Of a stretch of 64,000 bases of DNA, positions 29,355 through 39,226 are shown one piece after another. The stretch spans positions 3,100,001 through 3,164,000 of the forward strand of contig OZ255629.1 of assembly GCA_965276785.1 (NCBI GenBank), read 5' to 3'. The position numbers and the translations under genes are program-made. Position 1 is the stretch's first letter. Each line of letters starts with the position of its first letter. This DNA is from LMUY01 sp965276785. GTDB lineage: Bacteria; Pseudomonadota; Alphaproteobacteria; Acetobacterales; Acetobacteraceae. A model generated the notes under the pieces. The model saw only the letters and a program-made list of their open reading frames with translations. It ran no database searches and was not told the origin of the DNA.

Positions 29355-31445
29355 ATGGATCAGCCGGTGACTGCTCAGCCCATTTCCGCCTCGCAGCACG
29401 GCGACATCGATCGCCTGGCGATCAATACCATCCGCACCTTAGCCATGGATGCGGTGCAGAAGGCCAAGTCCGGCCATCCCGGCACGCCGATGTCGATGGC
29501 TCCGGTCGGCTACACGCTGTGGCAGCACGCCCTACGCTACGACCCGGCGGACCCGCATTGGCCTAACCGCGACCGCTTCGTGCTTTCGGTCGGCCATGCG
29601 TCCATGCTGCTGTACTCGCTGCTGCATCTGGCACGGGTGGCCTCCGACCCGGAGCACAAAGACAAAGGCCCCTATGCGGTCACCCTGGACGACATCAAGC
29701 AGTTCCGCCAACTCTCCAGCGTCACGCCGGGCCACCCGGAATACCGGCTGACCTCCGGGGTGGAGACCACCACCGGGCCGCTGGCGCAGGGCGCGGCCAA
29801 CAGCGTCGGCATGGCCATCGCGCAGCGCTGGCTGGCGCAGCGATACAACCGGCCGGGCTTCGACCTGTTCGACTACCACATCTATGCTCTGGCCGGCGAC
29901 GGCTGCATGATGGAAGGCGTTTCTAACGAGGCAGCGTCGTTGGCCGGGCACCTGAAGCTCGGCAATGTCACCTGGATTTACGACAGCAACCACATCACCA
30001 TCGAGGGCGCGACGTCCCTCGCCTATGGCGACGACGTAGGCGCGCGGCTGCAAGCCATGGGCTGGCACGCCTTGCATGTGGCGGACGCCAATGACACCGC
30101 GGCTGTAGCCGCGGCCTTGGACGATGCCAAGGCAGAGACCAGCCGCCCCACCATCATCGTGGTGCACAGCGTGATCGGTTTTGGCGCGCCCAAGAAAGCC
30201 GGCACCCGCGAGGCGCATGGCGAGCCGCTCGGCGACGAGGAGATCATCGGGGCCAAGCGGAGCTATGGCTGGCCGGAGGACGCGCAATTCCTGGTACCAA
30301 AGGGCGTGCAGGACCGGTTCACCGAGGTGATGGGCGCCCGCGGCGCCGCTGCCCGAAAAGAATGGATGGCGCTGTTTGCCCGCTATCGCGAACAGTACCC
30401 GGAGTTGGCGCGCGAGGTCGAGATGATCGACCGCCACGAACTCCCGAAAGGCTGGGACGCCGACATCCCCAGTTTTCCCGCCGACGCCAAGGGGGTGGCC
30501 TCGCGGGATTCGTCGCAGAAGGTGTTGAACGCCATCGCCCAGCGCGTACCTTGGCTGCTCGGCGGCGCGGCGGACCTGGCGCCATCCACCAAGTCGAACC
30601 TGACCTTCGAGGGCGCCGGCAGCTTTGAGGCAGACAATTACGGCGGCCGCAACCTGCATTTCGGCATCCGCGAGCATGCCATGGGGTCGGTCTGCAACGG
30701 CATCGCCCTGTCCGGCATCCGCGCCTATGGCAGCGGCTTCCTGATCTTTTCCGACTACATGAAGGCGCCCATCCGGCTATCCGCCATCATGGAATTGCCG
30801 GTGATCTACATCTTCACGCATGACAGCATCGGCGTCGGCGAGGACGGGCCAACGCACCAGCCGGTCGAGCAGATCGCAGCGCTACGGGCCATTCCCGGCA
30901 TGATGGTGCTGCGCCCGGCGGACGCCAACGAGGTGGCCGAGGCCTGGCGGGTGGTGATGCAGTTGCACGACAAGCCCGCTACCCTCGTGCTGAGCCGGCA
31001 GGCGCTGCCGACCATCGACCGCAGCAAATACGCGTCAGCCGCCGGGGTCGCCAAAGGCGCCTACGTGCTCGCCGATTGCGACGGCACGCCGCAGGTAATC
31101 CTGATGGGGACCGGCAGCGAGATTTCCCTCTGCATGGCGGCTTATGAGACGCTGAGTGCTGAGGGCGTGCGCGCCCGCGTGGTGTCGATGCCGTCCTGGG
31201 AGCTGTTCGAAGCCCAGGGGCCGGAGTATCGCGAGCAGGTGCTGCCCACGGGTGTGCCGGGCCGCGTGGCGGTGGAGCAGGCGGCCACAATCGGCTGGGA
31301 CCGCTATCTCGGCTGGGGTGGTGCCATGATCGGCATGCATAGCTTTGGCGCCTCGGCTCCGTTGCCGGCGCTGCTGACCAAATTCGGATTTACCAAAGAG
31401 GCCGTGACCGAAGCGGCCCGCGAGCAAGCCAAACGCGCCAAGTAA
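29355..31445 (+). CDS. tkt: Transketolase
   Basis: 696 residues, thiamine-diphosphate enzyme that moves two-carbon units between ketose and aldose phosphates. It has the N-terminal DAVQKAKSGHPGTPMSMAP, the ThDP/metal motif AGDGCMMEGVSNEAASLAG with IYDSNHITIEG, and the catalytic region FTHDSIGVGEDGPTHQPVEQ in the pyrimidine domain. First gene of the operon, with AAGGAG before the ATG. The tal-pgi gene starts 13 bases after its stop. Confidence 0.96.
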   Translation: MDQPVTAQPISASQHGDIDRLAINTIRTLAMDAVQKAKSGHPGTPMSMAPVGYTLWQHALRYDPADPHWPNRDRFVLSVGHASMLLYSLLHLARVASDPEHKDKGPYAVTLDDIKQFRQLSSVTPGHPEYRLTSGVETTTGPLAQGAANSVGMAIAQRWLAQRYNRPGFDLFDYHIYALAGDGCMMEGVSNEAASLAGHLKLGNVTWIYDSNHITIEGATSLAYGDDVGARLQAMGWHALHVADANDTAAVAAALDDAKAETSRPTIIVVHSVIGFGAPKKAGTREAHGEPLGDEEIIGAKRSYGWPEDAQFLVPKGVQDRFTEVMGARGAAARKEWMALFARYREQYPELAREVEMIDRHELPKGWDADIPSFPADAKGVASRDSSQKVLNAIAQRVPWLLGGAADLAPSTKSNLTFEGAGSFEADNYGGRNLHFGIREHAMGSVCNGIALSGIRAYGSGFLIFSDYMKAPIRLSAIMELPVIYIFTHDSIGVGEDGPTHQPVEQIAALRAIPGMMVLRPADANEVAEAWRVVMQLHDKPATLVLSRQALPTIDRSKYASAAGVAKGAYVLADCDGTPQVILMGTGSEISLCMAAYETLSAEGVRARVVSMPSWELFEAQGPEYREQVLPTGVPGRVAVEQAATIGWDRYLGWGGAMIGMHSFGASAPLPALLTKFGFTKEAVTEAAREQAKRAK

Positions 31446-31457
31446 GGAACCACCAAA

Positions 31458-34322
31458 ATGGACATGCAAACCGAAGCGCAAGCCGGCAACCCGCTGAAGG
31501 CGCTGGAGCAATATGCCCAATCGCCCTGGCTCGACTTCATCGAGCGCAAGTTTCTGACCGACGGGTCCTTGCAGAAGATGATCGCCGAAGACGGCCTCAA
31601 GGGCATGACCTCCAACCCCTCGATCTTCGAGAAGGCGATGGGCCATGGCGAGAACTACGACGCCGGGTTCAAGGAATTGGGGGCGAAGGGTGACCTGAAC
31701 GCACAGACGATTTACGAATCGCTTGCGATTCAGGACATCCAGCAGGCCGCCGACCTGTTGCGCCCGGTATACGACGCGAGCCACCGCACGGATGGCTACG
31801 TCTCGCTCGAAGTCTCGCCCTATTTGGCGCTGCGCACCGAGGACACTATCGCCGAGGCGCGGCGGCTCTGGAAGCTGGTCGGGCGCGACAACCTGATGGT
31901 GAAGGTGCCCGGCACGGTGGAGGGTACCCCCGCAATCCGCACGCTGATTGGCGAAGGCCTGAACATCAACGTGACGCTGCTGTTCAGCCAGCAGGCCTAC
32001 AAAGATGTCTCCGAGGCGTTCGTCGCCGGGCTGGAGCAGCTCAAAGCGACCGGCGGCGACGTGAGCCGCGTAGCCAGCGTCGCCAGCTTCTTCGTCAGCC
32101 GCATCGACTCGCAAATCGACAAGAAGATCGACGACCGGGTCAGCGCTGGCGGCACCGACGTGGCGGACCTCAAGCGCATCCGCGGCAAGGTCGCCATCGC
32201 CAACGCCAAGCTCGCCTACCAGCACTATTTGGGCCTGATCGCGAGCGAGCGATGGAAGCCGTTAGCAGCCGCCGGGGCCATGCCGCAGCGCCTGCTTTGG
32301 GCCAGCACGGGGACTAAGGACAAGGCCTATCCCGACACGCTCTACGTCGATGAGCTGATCGGGCGCGATACCGTGAACACAATGCCACCCGCAACCATGG
32401 ATGCGTTCCGCGCCCACGGTAAGCTGAAGGACGCGCTGGTGGAGGATGTAGCCGGCGCCAAGGAAGTGCTGCTCACCGCCCAGCGCCTCGGCCTAGACCT
32501 CGACGGCGTCACCCATGCGCTGGTGGAAGATGGGGTGAAGCAGTTTGCCAAGGCGGCGGACGACCTGCTCGGCGCCGTTGCCGCCAAGCGCAACGCCATG
32601 TTGGGTGACACGCTTGCGAGCGTGACCTCCACCCTCCCGGAGCCGATGGGCAAGGCGGTCGAGAAGGCGCTGGACGACTGGCGCGCGGCCGGCACCGTGC
32701 GGGAGCTTTGGGCGCGCAACGCTTCGGTCTGGACCGGTGGAGATGAGGCCAAGTGGCTCGCCTGGTTGGACGTGGTGGACGACCGCATCAAGGATCTTCC
32801 GGCGCTGGTGGCATTCCAGAAGGACGTGCAGGCGGCTGGCTTCACCGACGTGCTGCTGCTCGGGATGGGCGGCTCCAGCCTCGGCCCGGAGGTGTTCGCC
32901 GAGACCTTCGGCCATCGCGCGACCTGGCCCAAGCTGCATGTACTGGACAGCACAGACCCACAGCAGGTGGCCGCCTTCGAGCAGAAGGTGACTCTGGCGA
33001 CCACGCTCGTGATCGTCGCCAGCAAGTCCGGCGGGACACTGGAACCAAACATCCTCAAGGCATATTTCTTCGCCGCCATGCAGAAGGCGGTCGGCGCGGA
33101 CCAGGCCGGCAAGCATTTCGTCGCCATCACCGATCCCGGATCGCACATGCAGAGCGTGGCCGAACAGGATGGCTTCCGCCATATCTTCTACGGCGACAAG
33201 GCAATCGGCGGCCGCTACTCCGTGCTGTCCAACTTCGGCATGGTGCCGGCCGCGGCAGCCGGACTCGACATCGAGGCGTTCCTGAACACCACCGCGCTGA
33301 TGGTGCGCGCCTGCGCTGCGGGCACTCCGCCGCTGCAGAACCCCGGCGTGCAGCTGGGCGCTGTATTGGGCACGGGCGCCATTTCCGGCCGCGACAAGGT
33401 CACCATCGTGGCCTCACCGGGCATTTACGACATGGGCGCCTGGTTGGAGCAACTGCTGGCGGAGAGCACCGGCAAGCAAGGCCACGGCATCGTGCCGGTG
33501 GACGAGGAGCCGCTCGGCGGCGCCTCAGTCTACGGCACCGACCGCGTGTTCGCCTATCTGCGCCTGAAGGACGCGCCTGACCCGGCGCAGGATGCGGCCC
33601 TGGCGGCGCTGGCCAAGGCGGGCCAGCCGGTGGTGCGGCTCGACCTCGCCAGCAAGCTGCAAATCGGCCAGGCCTTCTTCGTCTGGGAGTTCGCCACCGC
33701 GGTCGCCGGCGCCATCATCGGCATCCATCCGTTCGACCAGCCGGATGTGGAAGCCAGCAAGGTCGAAACCAAAAAGCTGACCAATGCCTACAACGAGAGC
33801 GGCTCGCTGCCGGCGGAGGCGCCGTTCCTGACCGAGGGCGCGCTGCAGTTCTTCACCGACCCCAAGAACGAAACCGTCCTGTCGGGCGCCGGCAAGACGG
33901 CTGCGGCCGTGGTGAAGGCGCATTGGGCTCGGCTCGGAGCGGGAGACTACGCCGCCCTGCTGGCCTATATCGAGCGCACGCCTGCGCACATCACCCTGTT
34001 GCAGGACTGCCGCACCGCGATCCGCGACGCCAAGAAGGTGGCGACCGTGGGCGAATTCGGCCCCCGCTTCCTGCATTCCACGGGGCAGACCTATAAGGGC
34101 GGCCCTAATAGCGGTGTGTTCTTGCAGATCACCGCCAATGACGCCGCCGACCTTCCCGTGCCCGGAGAACGTTATAGCTTCGGCGTGGTGAAAGCGGCGC
34201 AGGCCCGGGGCGACTTCGACGTATTGGCCGAACGCGGCCGGCGCGCCCTGCGGGTGCATATCACGGGCGATCTCGAGTCGGGCCTGGCGCAACTCGCCAC
34301 CATTATTCGCGACGCGGTCTGA
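31458..34322 (+). CDS. tal-pgi: Bifunctional transaldolase/glucose-6-phosphate isomerase
   Basis: 954-residue fusion. Residues 1 to about 370 are transaldolase: GLKGMTSNPSIFEKAM (47-62) and the Schiff-base lysine in NLMVKVPGT (K149). From about 440 onward is phosphoglucose isomerase: VLLLGMGGSSLGPEVF, IVASKSGGTLEPN and a C-terminal glutamine-rich phosphate site region. The fusion links rearrangement of sedoheptulose 7-phosphate with fructose/glucose 6-phosphate exchange in one polypeptide. I recall the same fusion in Acetobacteraceae and other bacteria, where it replaces separate tal and pgi genes. Both active-site regions appear intact. Confidence 0.95.
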   Translation: MDMQTEAQAGNPLKALEQYAQSPWLDFIERKFLTDGSLQKMIAEDGLKGMTSNPSIFEKAMGHGENYDAGFKELGAKGDLNAQTIYESLAIQDIQQAADLLRPVYDASHRTDGYVSLEVSPYLALRTEDTIAEARRLWKLVGRDNLMVKVPGTVEGTPAIRTLIGEGLNINVTLLFSQQAYKDVSEAFVAGLEQLKATGGDVSRVASVASFFVSRIDSQIDKKIDDRVSAGGTDVADLKRIRGKVAIANAKLAYQHYLGLIASERWKPLAAAGAMPQRLLWASTGTKDKAYPDTLYVDELIGRDTVNTMPPATMDAFRAHGKLKDALVEDVAGAKEVLLTAQRLGLDLDGVTHALVEDGVKQFAKAADDLLGAVAAKRNAMLGDTLASVTSTLPEPMGKAVEKALDDWRAAGTVRELWARNASVWTGGDEAKWLAWLDVVDDRIKDLPALVAFQKDVQAAGFTDVLLLGMGGSSLGPEVFAETFGHRATWPKLHVLDSTDPQQVAAFEQKVTLATTLVIVASKSGGTLEPNILKAYFFAAMQKAVGADQAGKHFVAITDPGSHMQSVAEQDGFRHIFYGDKAIGGRYSVLSNFGMVPAAAAGLDIEAFLNTTALMVRACAAGTPPLQNPGVQLGAVLGTGAISGRDKVTIVASPGIYDMGAWLEQLLAESTGKQGHGIVPVDEEPLGGASVYGTDRVFAYLRLKDAPDPAQDAALAALAKAGQPVVRLDLASKLQIGQAFFVWEFATAVAGAIIGIHPFDQPDVEASKVETKKLTNAYNESGSLPAEAPFLTEGALQFFTDPKNETVLSGAGKTAAAVVKAHWARLGAGDYAALLAYIERTPAHITLLQDCRTAIRDAKKVATVGEFGPRFLHSTGQTYKGGPNSGVFLQITANDAADLPVPGERYSFGVVKAAQARGDFDVLAERGRRALRVHITGDLESGLAQLATIIRDAV

Positions 34323-34349
34323 CGTTTTATCGGTCTTGGGAGTGAGCGC

Positions 34350-35327
34350 ATGAAGCTGGGCGTAATCGGTCTTGGCCGGATGGGCGGCAACATCAGTATA
34401 CGGTTGATGCACCACGGTCATGAGTGCGTGGTGTTCGACCAGAGCGACAAGGCCGTCGCCAGCATCGCCGGGCAGGGCGCTGCAAAGTCCACCGGGCTTT
34501 CGGACATGGTGGCGCAGTTGCCCAAGCCGCGAGTGGTGTGGGTGATGCTCCCCGCCGGCCACATCACCGAAGAGACGGTGCAGGCGCTCGGCGGCATGCT
34601 GGAGCAGGGCGATATCGTCATCGACGGTGGCAACACGATGTATAAGGACGACATCCGCCGCGCCCGCGAGTTGCGTAAGAAAGGTATTGTCTACGTCGAT
34701 GTCGGCACCTCCGGCGGCGTTTGGGGCCTGGAGCGCGGCTATTGCATGATGATCGGCGGCGAAGTGGAAGCGGTGCAGCATATCGACCCGATCCTGGCCG
34801 CTCTAGCGCCGGGCGAAGGCACCATCGACAAGACGCCGCACCGCGAGGGCCGCAACCCGACCGCCGAACAGGGCTACCTGCATTGCGGCCCCGCCGGTGC
34901 CGGGCACTTCGTGAAGATGGTGCATAACGGCATCGAATACGGCATGATGCAGGCCTATGCCGAGGGCTTCGACGTGCTGAAGAACAAGAACAGCACGGAA
35001 CTCGCCAAGGACGAACGCTTCGACCTCAACATGGGCGACATTGCCGAAGTGTGGCGCCGCGGCTCGGTGGTCTCGTCCTGGCTGCTGGACCTGACGGCGC
35101 AGGCGTTGGCAAGCGATGAGAAACTGGAGAGGTTCACCGGCGACGTGTCGGACAGCGGCGAGGGCCGCTGGACCATCGACGCGGCCGTGGAAGAGGCGGT
35201 GCCGGTGCCGGTGTTGGCGGCGTCGTTGTTCGCCCGCTTTCGTTCCCGGCAGGCCCATACGTTCGGCGAGAAGATGCTCTCGGCGATGCGGTTCGGCTTT
35301 GGCGGCCATGTCGAGCCCAAGGCATGA
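34350..35327 (+). CDS. gnd: 6-phosphogluconate dehydrogenase (decarboxylating), short form
   Basis: 325 residues, shorter than the usual 470-residue enzyme, matching the compact GndA/YqeC-type class that often prefers NAD. It shows the Rossmann GVIGLGRMGGNIS, the substrate stretch YVDVGTSGGVWGLERGY and the catalytic Lys in GHFVKMVHNGIEYGMMQ. It oxidatively decarboxylates 6-phosphogluconate to ribulose 5-phosphate. Cofactor preference is inferred from the short class only. Its stop overlaps the zwf start by four bases. Confidence 0.93.
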   Translation: MKLGVIGLGRMGGNISIRLMHHGHECVVFDQSDKAVASIAGQGAAKSTGLSDMVAQLPKPRVVWVMLPAGHITEETVQALGGMLEQGDIVIDGGNTMYKDDIRRARELRKKGIVYVDVGTSGGVWGLERGYCMMIGGEVEAVQHIDPILAALAPGEGTIDKTPHREGRNPTAEQGYLHCGPAGAGHFVKMVHNGIEYGMMQAYAEGFDVLKNKNSTELAKDERFDLNMGDIAEVWRRGSVVSSWLLDLTAQALASDEKLERFTGDVSDSGEGRWTIDAAVEEAVPVPVLAASLFARFRSRQAHTFGEKMLSAMRFGFGGHVEPKA

Positions 35328-36862
35328 GCGCGTCCGGGCAGATCAGCGACACCACGGCACTCGCCAAGACAGCGGCGCCCGCTCCCGCATGCACGCTCGT
35401 CATCTTCGGCGCCAATGGCGACCTCACCAAACGCCTGCTCATGCCGGCGCTCTACAACCTCTCCGGCGGCAAGCTGCTGGACGACACGTTCAGCGTGATC
35501 GGTGTCGACCGCGCGCAGAGCAGCGACGAGGATTTCCAAGGCCGCCAGAAGCAGACCATGGAGTCGTTCACTCCGGCCGCTGGCGGGGAATTTGCCGAGA
35601 AAACCCTCAACAGCGAATGGTGGGGCTGGCTCGAACAGCGGCTGCACTACATGCAGGGGGACTTCACCAAGCCGGAAACCTTCAACCAGATCGGCGACCG
35701 TTTGGGCGAAGGCTCCGCGGTGTTTTACTTGGCGGTCGCCGACCGCTTCTTCGGCGGCATCGTCGAGATGTTGGCTGCAGCAGGACTCACCAAGGAAAGC
35801 GAAGGCAGATTCCGCCGCGTCGTGATTGAGAAGCCGTTCGGCCATGATCTTGCTTCGGCACAGGCGCTGAACACGCAAATCCTCGCCAAAATCAGCGAGA
35901 ACCAGGTGTTTCGGATCGACCATTTCCTCGGTAAGGAAACCGTCCAGAACATCATGGCACTGCGCTTCGCCAACGGCTTGTTCGAGCCGCTGTGGAACCG
36001 GGACCATATCGACAGCATTCAAATCACCGCGGCGGAAACCGTGGGGGTGGAGGCGCGCGGCTCATTTTACGAGGTCACCGGCGCGCTGCGCGACATGGTG
36101 CCGAACCATATGTTCCAGCTGCTCGCCATGACGACGATGGAACCGCCGAATTCCTTCGATGCCGACGCGGTTCGCAGCGAGAAAGCCAAGGTGATCCAGG
36201 CGATCCACCCGCTGTCGCCTGAGGATGTCGGCAAATACGTGGTGAGGGGACAATACAGCGCCGGCCACATGCAAACGGGCGACGTTCCGGCCTATACCCA
36301 CGAGGCGAACGTTGAGCACGACTCCAAGGTGGAGACCTATGTCGCGCTCAGGCTGATGATCGACAACTGGCGCTGGGCCGGCGTGCCGGTCTATCTGCGC
36401 ACGGGCAAGCGGATGTCGACTCGCAAGACCGAGATCGCGATCCACTTCAAGCAAGCCCCGTTCGCGCTGTTTCGAGACACGCCGGTGGAGAAGCTCACGC
36501 CCAACGTCATGGTGCTGCATCTGCAGCCGCATGAAGGCATCTCGCTCCACTTTAGCGCCAAGCAGCCCGGCCAAGTGGTGAAGCTCGATGGCGTGCGGAT
36601 GGATTTCCGCTACGAGGACTTCTTCGAACTGCGCCCCTCCACCGGCTACGAGACCTTAATTTACGACGTGCTGATCGGCGATGCGACGTTGTTCAACCGG
36701 GCCGACAACATTGATGCCGGCTGGCAAGGCGTGCAGCCCGTGCTGGACACCGTGGCGGCAGGGGGCGACCAAATCCACAGCTACGCCGCCGGCAGCGACG
36801 GCCCAGCCGCAGCCGACGCGCTGCTATCGCTGGATGGGCGGCGCTGGCGGAAGCTAGACTGA
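35324..36862 (+). CDS. zwf: Glucose-6-phosphate 1-dehydrogenase
   Basis: 512 residues. The N-terminal Rossmann motif is VIFGANGDLTKRLLMPALY. The catalytic block is RIDHFLGKETVQNI, followed by FANGLFEPLWNRDHID. It commits glucose 6-phosphate to the oxidative pentose-phosphate or Entner-Doudoroff route. The start overlaps the gnd stop, and its stop shares one base with the start of the next HAD gene (TGATG), consistent with a coupled operon. Confidence 0.96.
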   Translation: MSASGQISDTTALAKTAAPAPACTLVIFGANGDLTKRLLMPALYNLSGGKLLDDTFSVIGVDRAQSSDEDFQGRQKQTMESFTPAAGGEFAEKTLNSEWWGWLEQRLHYMQGDFTKPETFNQIGDRLGEGSAVFYLAVADRFFGGIVEMLAAAGLTKESEGRFRRVVIEKPFGHDLASAQALNTQILAKISENQVFRIDHFLGKETVQNIMALRFANGLFEPLWNRDHIDSIQITAAETVGVEARGSFYEVTGALRDMVPNHMFQLLAMTTMEPPNSFDADAVRSEKAKVIQAIHPLSPEDVGKYVVRGQYSAGHMQTGDVPAYTHEANVEHDSKVETYVALRLMIDNWRWAGVPVYLRTGKRMSTRKTEIAIHFKQAPFALFRDTPVEKLTPNVMVLHLQPHEGISLHFSAKQPGQVVKLDGVRMDFRYEDFFELRPSTGYETLIYDVLIGDATLFNRADNIDAGWQGVQPVLDTVAAGGDQIHSYAAGSDGPAAADALLSLDGRRWRKLD

Positions 36863-37668
36863 TGCCGATCAAGCTGGTCGTTTCGGACGTCGACGGCACG
36901 ATGGTCACCACCGAAAAGACGCTCACGCCCGCCACAGTCAAGGCGGCGGAGCGGCTGCGCGACGCAGGCATTCCGCTCGCCCTGGTAAGCAGCCGGCCGC
37001 CCCGCGGCATGGCGTTCATCCAGGCCGAATTGGGGCTCACCGGCCCGCTCGGCGGCTTCAATGGCGGCACCATCCTGGCGCCGGATGGCGCGGTGATCGA
37101 GGAGCGGTTCGTCCCTGAGCACGCCGCGCGGACCAGTCTGGCATTCTTCGCGGAGCGCGGCGTCAGCGCCTGGGTGTTCGCCGATGGGGAGTGGTTCATC
37201 AACGACACCGGTGGCGATTATGTCGCCAAAGAGCGCATGACTGTCCGGTTTGAACCGGTCGTGGTGGGTGATTTCGAGCCGTTCCTGCAGCGTTGCGGCA
37301 AGATCGTCGGCGCCTCGGCGAAGTTCGACCTGCTGGCCGACTGCGAGCATGCCCTGCAGGACGTGCTCGGCACCACCGCGCACGCGCACCGCTCCCAGAT
37401 CTATTACCTGGACGTGACCAACCCCACGGCAGACAAAGGCACGGCGACGCGAGCATTGGCGAGCTGGTATGGCTTGGACGTGGCGGATGTTTGTGTCATC
37501 GGCGACCAGGCCAACGACGTGCCGATGTTCCTCGTCGCTGCCACCAGCATCGCTATGGGCAACGCCCCTCCCGCGGTGGCCGCGCAGGCCAAACTGCGCA
37601 CCACCTCCAACGAGGAGGACGGCTGGGCAGCCGCCATCGACCGCTACGTGCTGCCAAACCTCGGTTAG
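36862..37668 (+). CDS. HAD-superfamily (Cof-type, IIB) phosphatase 1
   Basis: 268 residues. Motif I is VVSDVDGTMVTTEKTLT (nucleophilic Asp), motif II SSRPPRGM and motif IV GDQANDVPMF, with the IIB cap between them. It probably hydrolyses a small sugar phosphate. It is the first of two neighbouring paralogues sharing the same motif phrasing, so they arose by tandem duplication. The position inside the pentose-phosphate operon suggests a pathway phosphatase or a repair enzyme for side products. Substrate unknown. Confidence 0.85.
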   Translation: MPIKLVVSDVDGTMVTTEKTLTPATVKAAERLRDAGIPLALVSSRPPRGMAFIQAELGLTGPLGGFNGGTILAPDGAVIEERFVPEHAARTSLAFFAERGVSAWVFADGEWFINDTGGDYVAKERMTVRFEPVVVGDFEPFLQRCGKIVGASAKFDLLADCEHALQDVLGTTAHAHRSQIYYLDVTNPTADKGTATRALASWYGLDVADVCVIGDQANDVPMFLVAATSIAMGNAPPAVAAQAKLRTTSNEEDGWAAAIDRYVLPNLG

Positions 37669-37694
37669 GCCGAACCTTGATTAGGAATCTCCTG

Positions 37695-38513
37695 ATGGCC
37701 CGCCCTCGTCCGCCCAAGCTCACTCTGCTCCTCGCCGATGTGGATGGCACTCTGGTGACCAAGGACAAGGTGCTGACCGAGCGGGCTCAGCACGCCGTGC
37801 AAGCACTGCACGAGCGGGGCATCCGCTTCGCCGTCACCAGCGGCCGACCACCGAAGGGCATGGCGATGCTGATCGAGCCGTTGCGGCTGAGCACCCCCGT
37901 CGCTGGCTTCAACGGCGGCCTGTTCGTCAAGCCTGACATGACCATCATCGAGAGCCGCACGCTCGACCCGGCGGCCGCCAACAAGGCCGCGGACCTGATC
38001 GAACACGCCGGGCTCGATGTATGGGTGTATGCCGGCGACGAATGGCTGCTGCGGGATGCGGACGCGCCGCACCGCGAACGCGAGGAGACTACGGTTAAAT
38101 TCCCGCCCAAAGTGGTGAGCGGCTTTACCGAGGAACATTGGCACTCCGCTGTGAAGATCGTGGGGGTCAGCGACGACCTGGACCGGGTGGCGGCATGCGA
38201 GAAATTGGTTCAGCAAGCGTTGGGCAACACCGTGTCCGCGGCGCGCTCGCAGCCCTACTACCTGGACGTCACCAACCCGCAGGCCAACAAGGGCGCGGTG
38301 GTGGACTATCTCTCGCGCACGCTCGGGCTGCCCCCGGGCGAGATCGCCACCATTGGGGACATGCCGAACGATGTTCTGATGTTCAAGCCGAGCGGGTTCT
38401 CAATCGCCATGGGCAATTCGAGCCAGGCCGTGCAGGCGGAGGCAGACGCTGTGACCGATAGCTACGACGATGAAGGATTCGCCAAAGCCGTCGAGCGGTT
38501 TCTGCTCTCATGA
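37695..38513 (+). CDS. HAD-superfamily (Cof-type, IIB) phosphatase 2
   Basis: 272 residues, paralogue of the preceding gene. It has LLADVDGTLVTKDKVLTE (motif I), TSGRPPKGMAM, and GDMPNDVLMFKPSG (motif IV). The two share LDVTNP and the ANKG/ADKG-G signature of Cof phosphatases that recognise sugar phosphates. The start at 37695 excludes an implausible extension that would overlap phosphatase 1. Its stop overlaps the pgl start by four bases, so it is part of the coupled operon. Confidence 0.85.
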   Translation: MARPRPPKLTLLLADVDGTLVTKDKVLTERAQHAVQALHERGIRFAVTSGRPPKGMAMLIEPLRLSTPVAGFNGGLFVKPDMTIIESRTLDPAAANKAADLIEHAGLDVWVYAGDEWLLRDADAPHREREETTVKFPPKVVSGFTEEHWHSAVKIVGVSDDLDRVAACEKLVQQALGNTVSAARSQPYYLDVTNPQANKGAVVDYLSRTLGLPPGEIATIGDMPNDVLMFKPSGFSIAMGNSSQAVQAEADAVTDSYDDEGFAKAVERFLLS

Positions 38514-39226
38514 CCGGTGAACTGAGCGTCCAGGCGGACGGGGACGCGGTGGCCCGCCAGGCCGCAGAATGGGTGTTGGCGCGCGCGTTGGCAACGCCGG
38601 GCCGGTTCGCCTGGTGCCTATCGGGCGGCTCCACTCCCAAGTCCACTTATGCTTTGCTTGCCAGCGACGAGTTTCGCAGCCGCTTTCCCTGGAATCGAAC
38701 GCATCTGTTCTTCGGTGACGAACGCTTTGTGCCGCCGGACAATCCGGACAGCAACGAGCGCATGGCGCGCTTGGCTATGCTAGAGCACGTGCCTATTCCG
38801 CCGGCGCAAGTGCATGCCTGGCACACCACGGGCGAGGACCCCGAGCACGCGGCGCTGCACTACGCCGATACGCTCAAGCGCTTCTACGGTGCCGACACTC
38901 TGAACCCGGCGCGCCCCTTGTTCGACGTCACGTTCCTAGGCCTCGGCGAGGATGGTCACACCGCGTCCTTATTCCCCGGCGTGGCCGCGCTCGCCGAGCG
39001 GACCGCATGGACCGCCGCGGTGATTGGCGCCAAGCCCGAGCCGCGCCTGACTCTGACCTATCCGGCGCTGGATAGCACCAAGGCGGCCGTGTTCCTCGCC
39101 GCGGGCGCCGGCAAACGCGATATCCTCGCCCGCGCCCTGAACAACGATACGTCGCTGCCCGCGGTCGGCGTGCAGCCACTGGGCGAGTTGCACTGGTTTG
39201 CTGACAAGGCCGCCGCCGGGCAATGA
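38510..39226 (+). CDS. pgl: 6-phosphogluconolactonase
   Basis: 238 residues, DevB/SOL family. It has FAWCLSGGSTPKSTYALLAS, the substrate block HLFFGDERFVPPDNPDSN and LGLGEDGHTASLFPG. It hydrolyses 6-phosphogluconolactone made by Zwf. The start overlaps the upstream HAD gene (ATGA) and the stop overlaps rpiA (ATGA). The name pgl here is unrelated to the phage-defence pgl genes at the left of the window. Confidence 0.95.
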   Translation: MTGELSVQADGDAVARQAAEWVLARALATPGRFAWCLSGGSTPKSTYALLASDEFRSRFPWNRTHLFFGDERFVPPDNPDSNERMARLAMLEHVPIPPAQVHAWHTTGEDPEHAALHYADTLKRFYGADTLNPARPLFDVTFLGLGEDGHTASLFPGVAALAERTAWTAAVIGAKPEPRLTLTYPALDSTKAAVFLAAGAGKRDILARALNNDTSLPAVGVQPLGELHWFADKAAAGQ

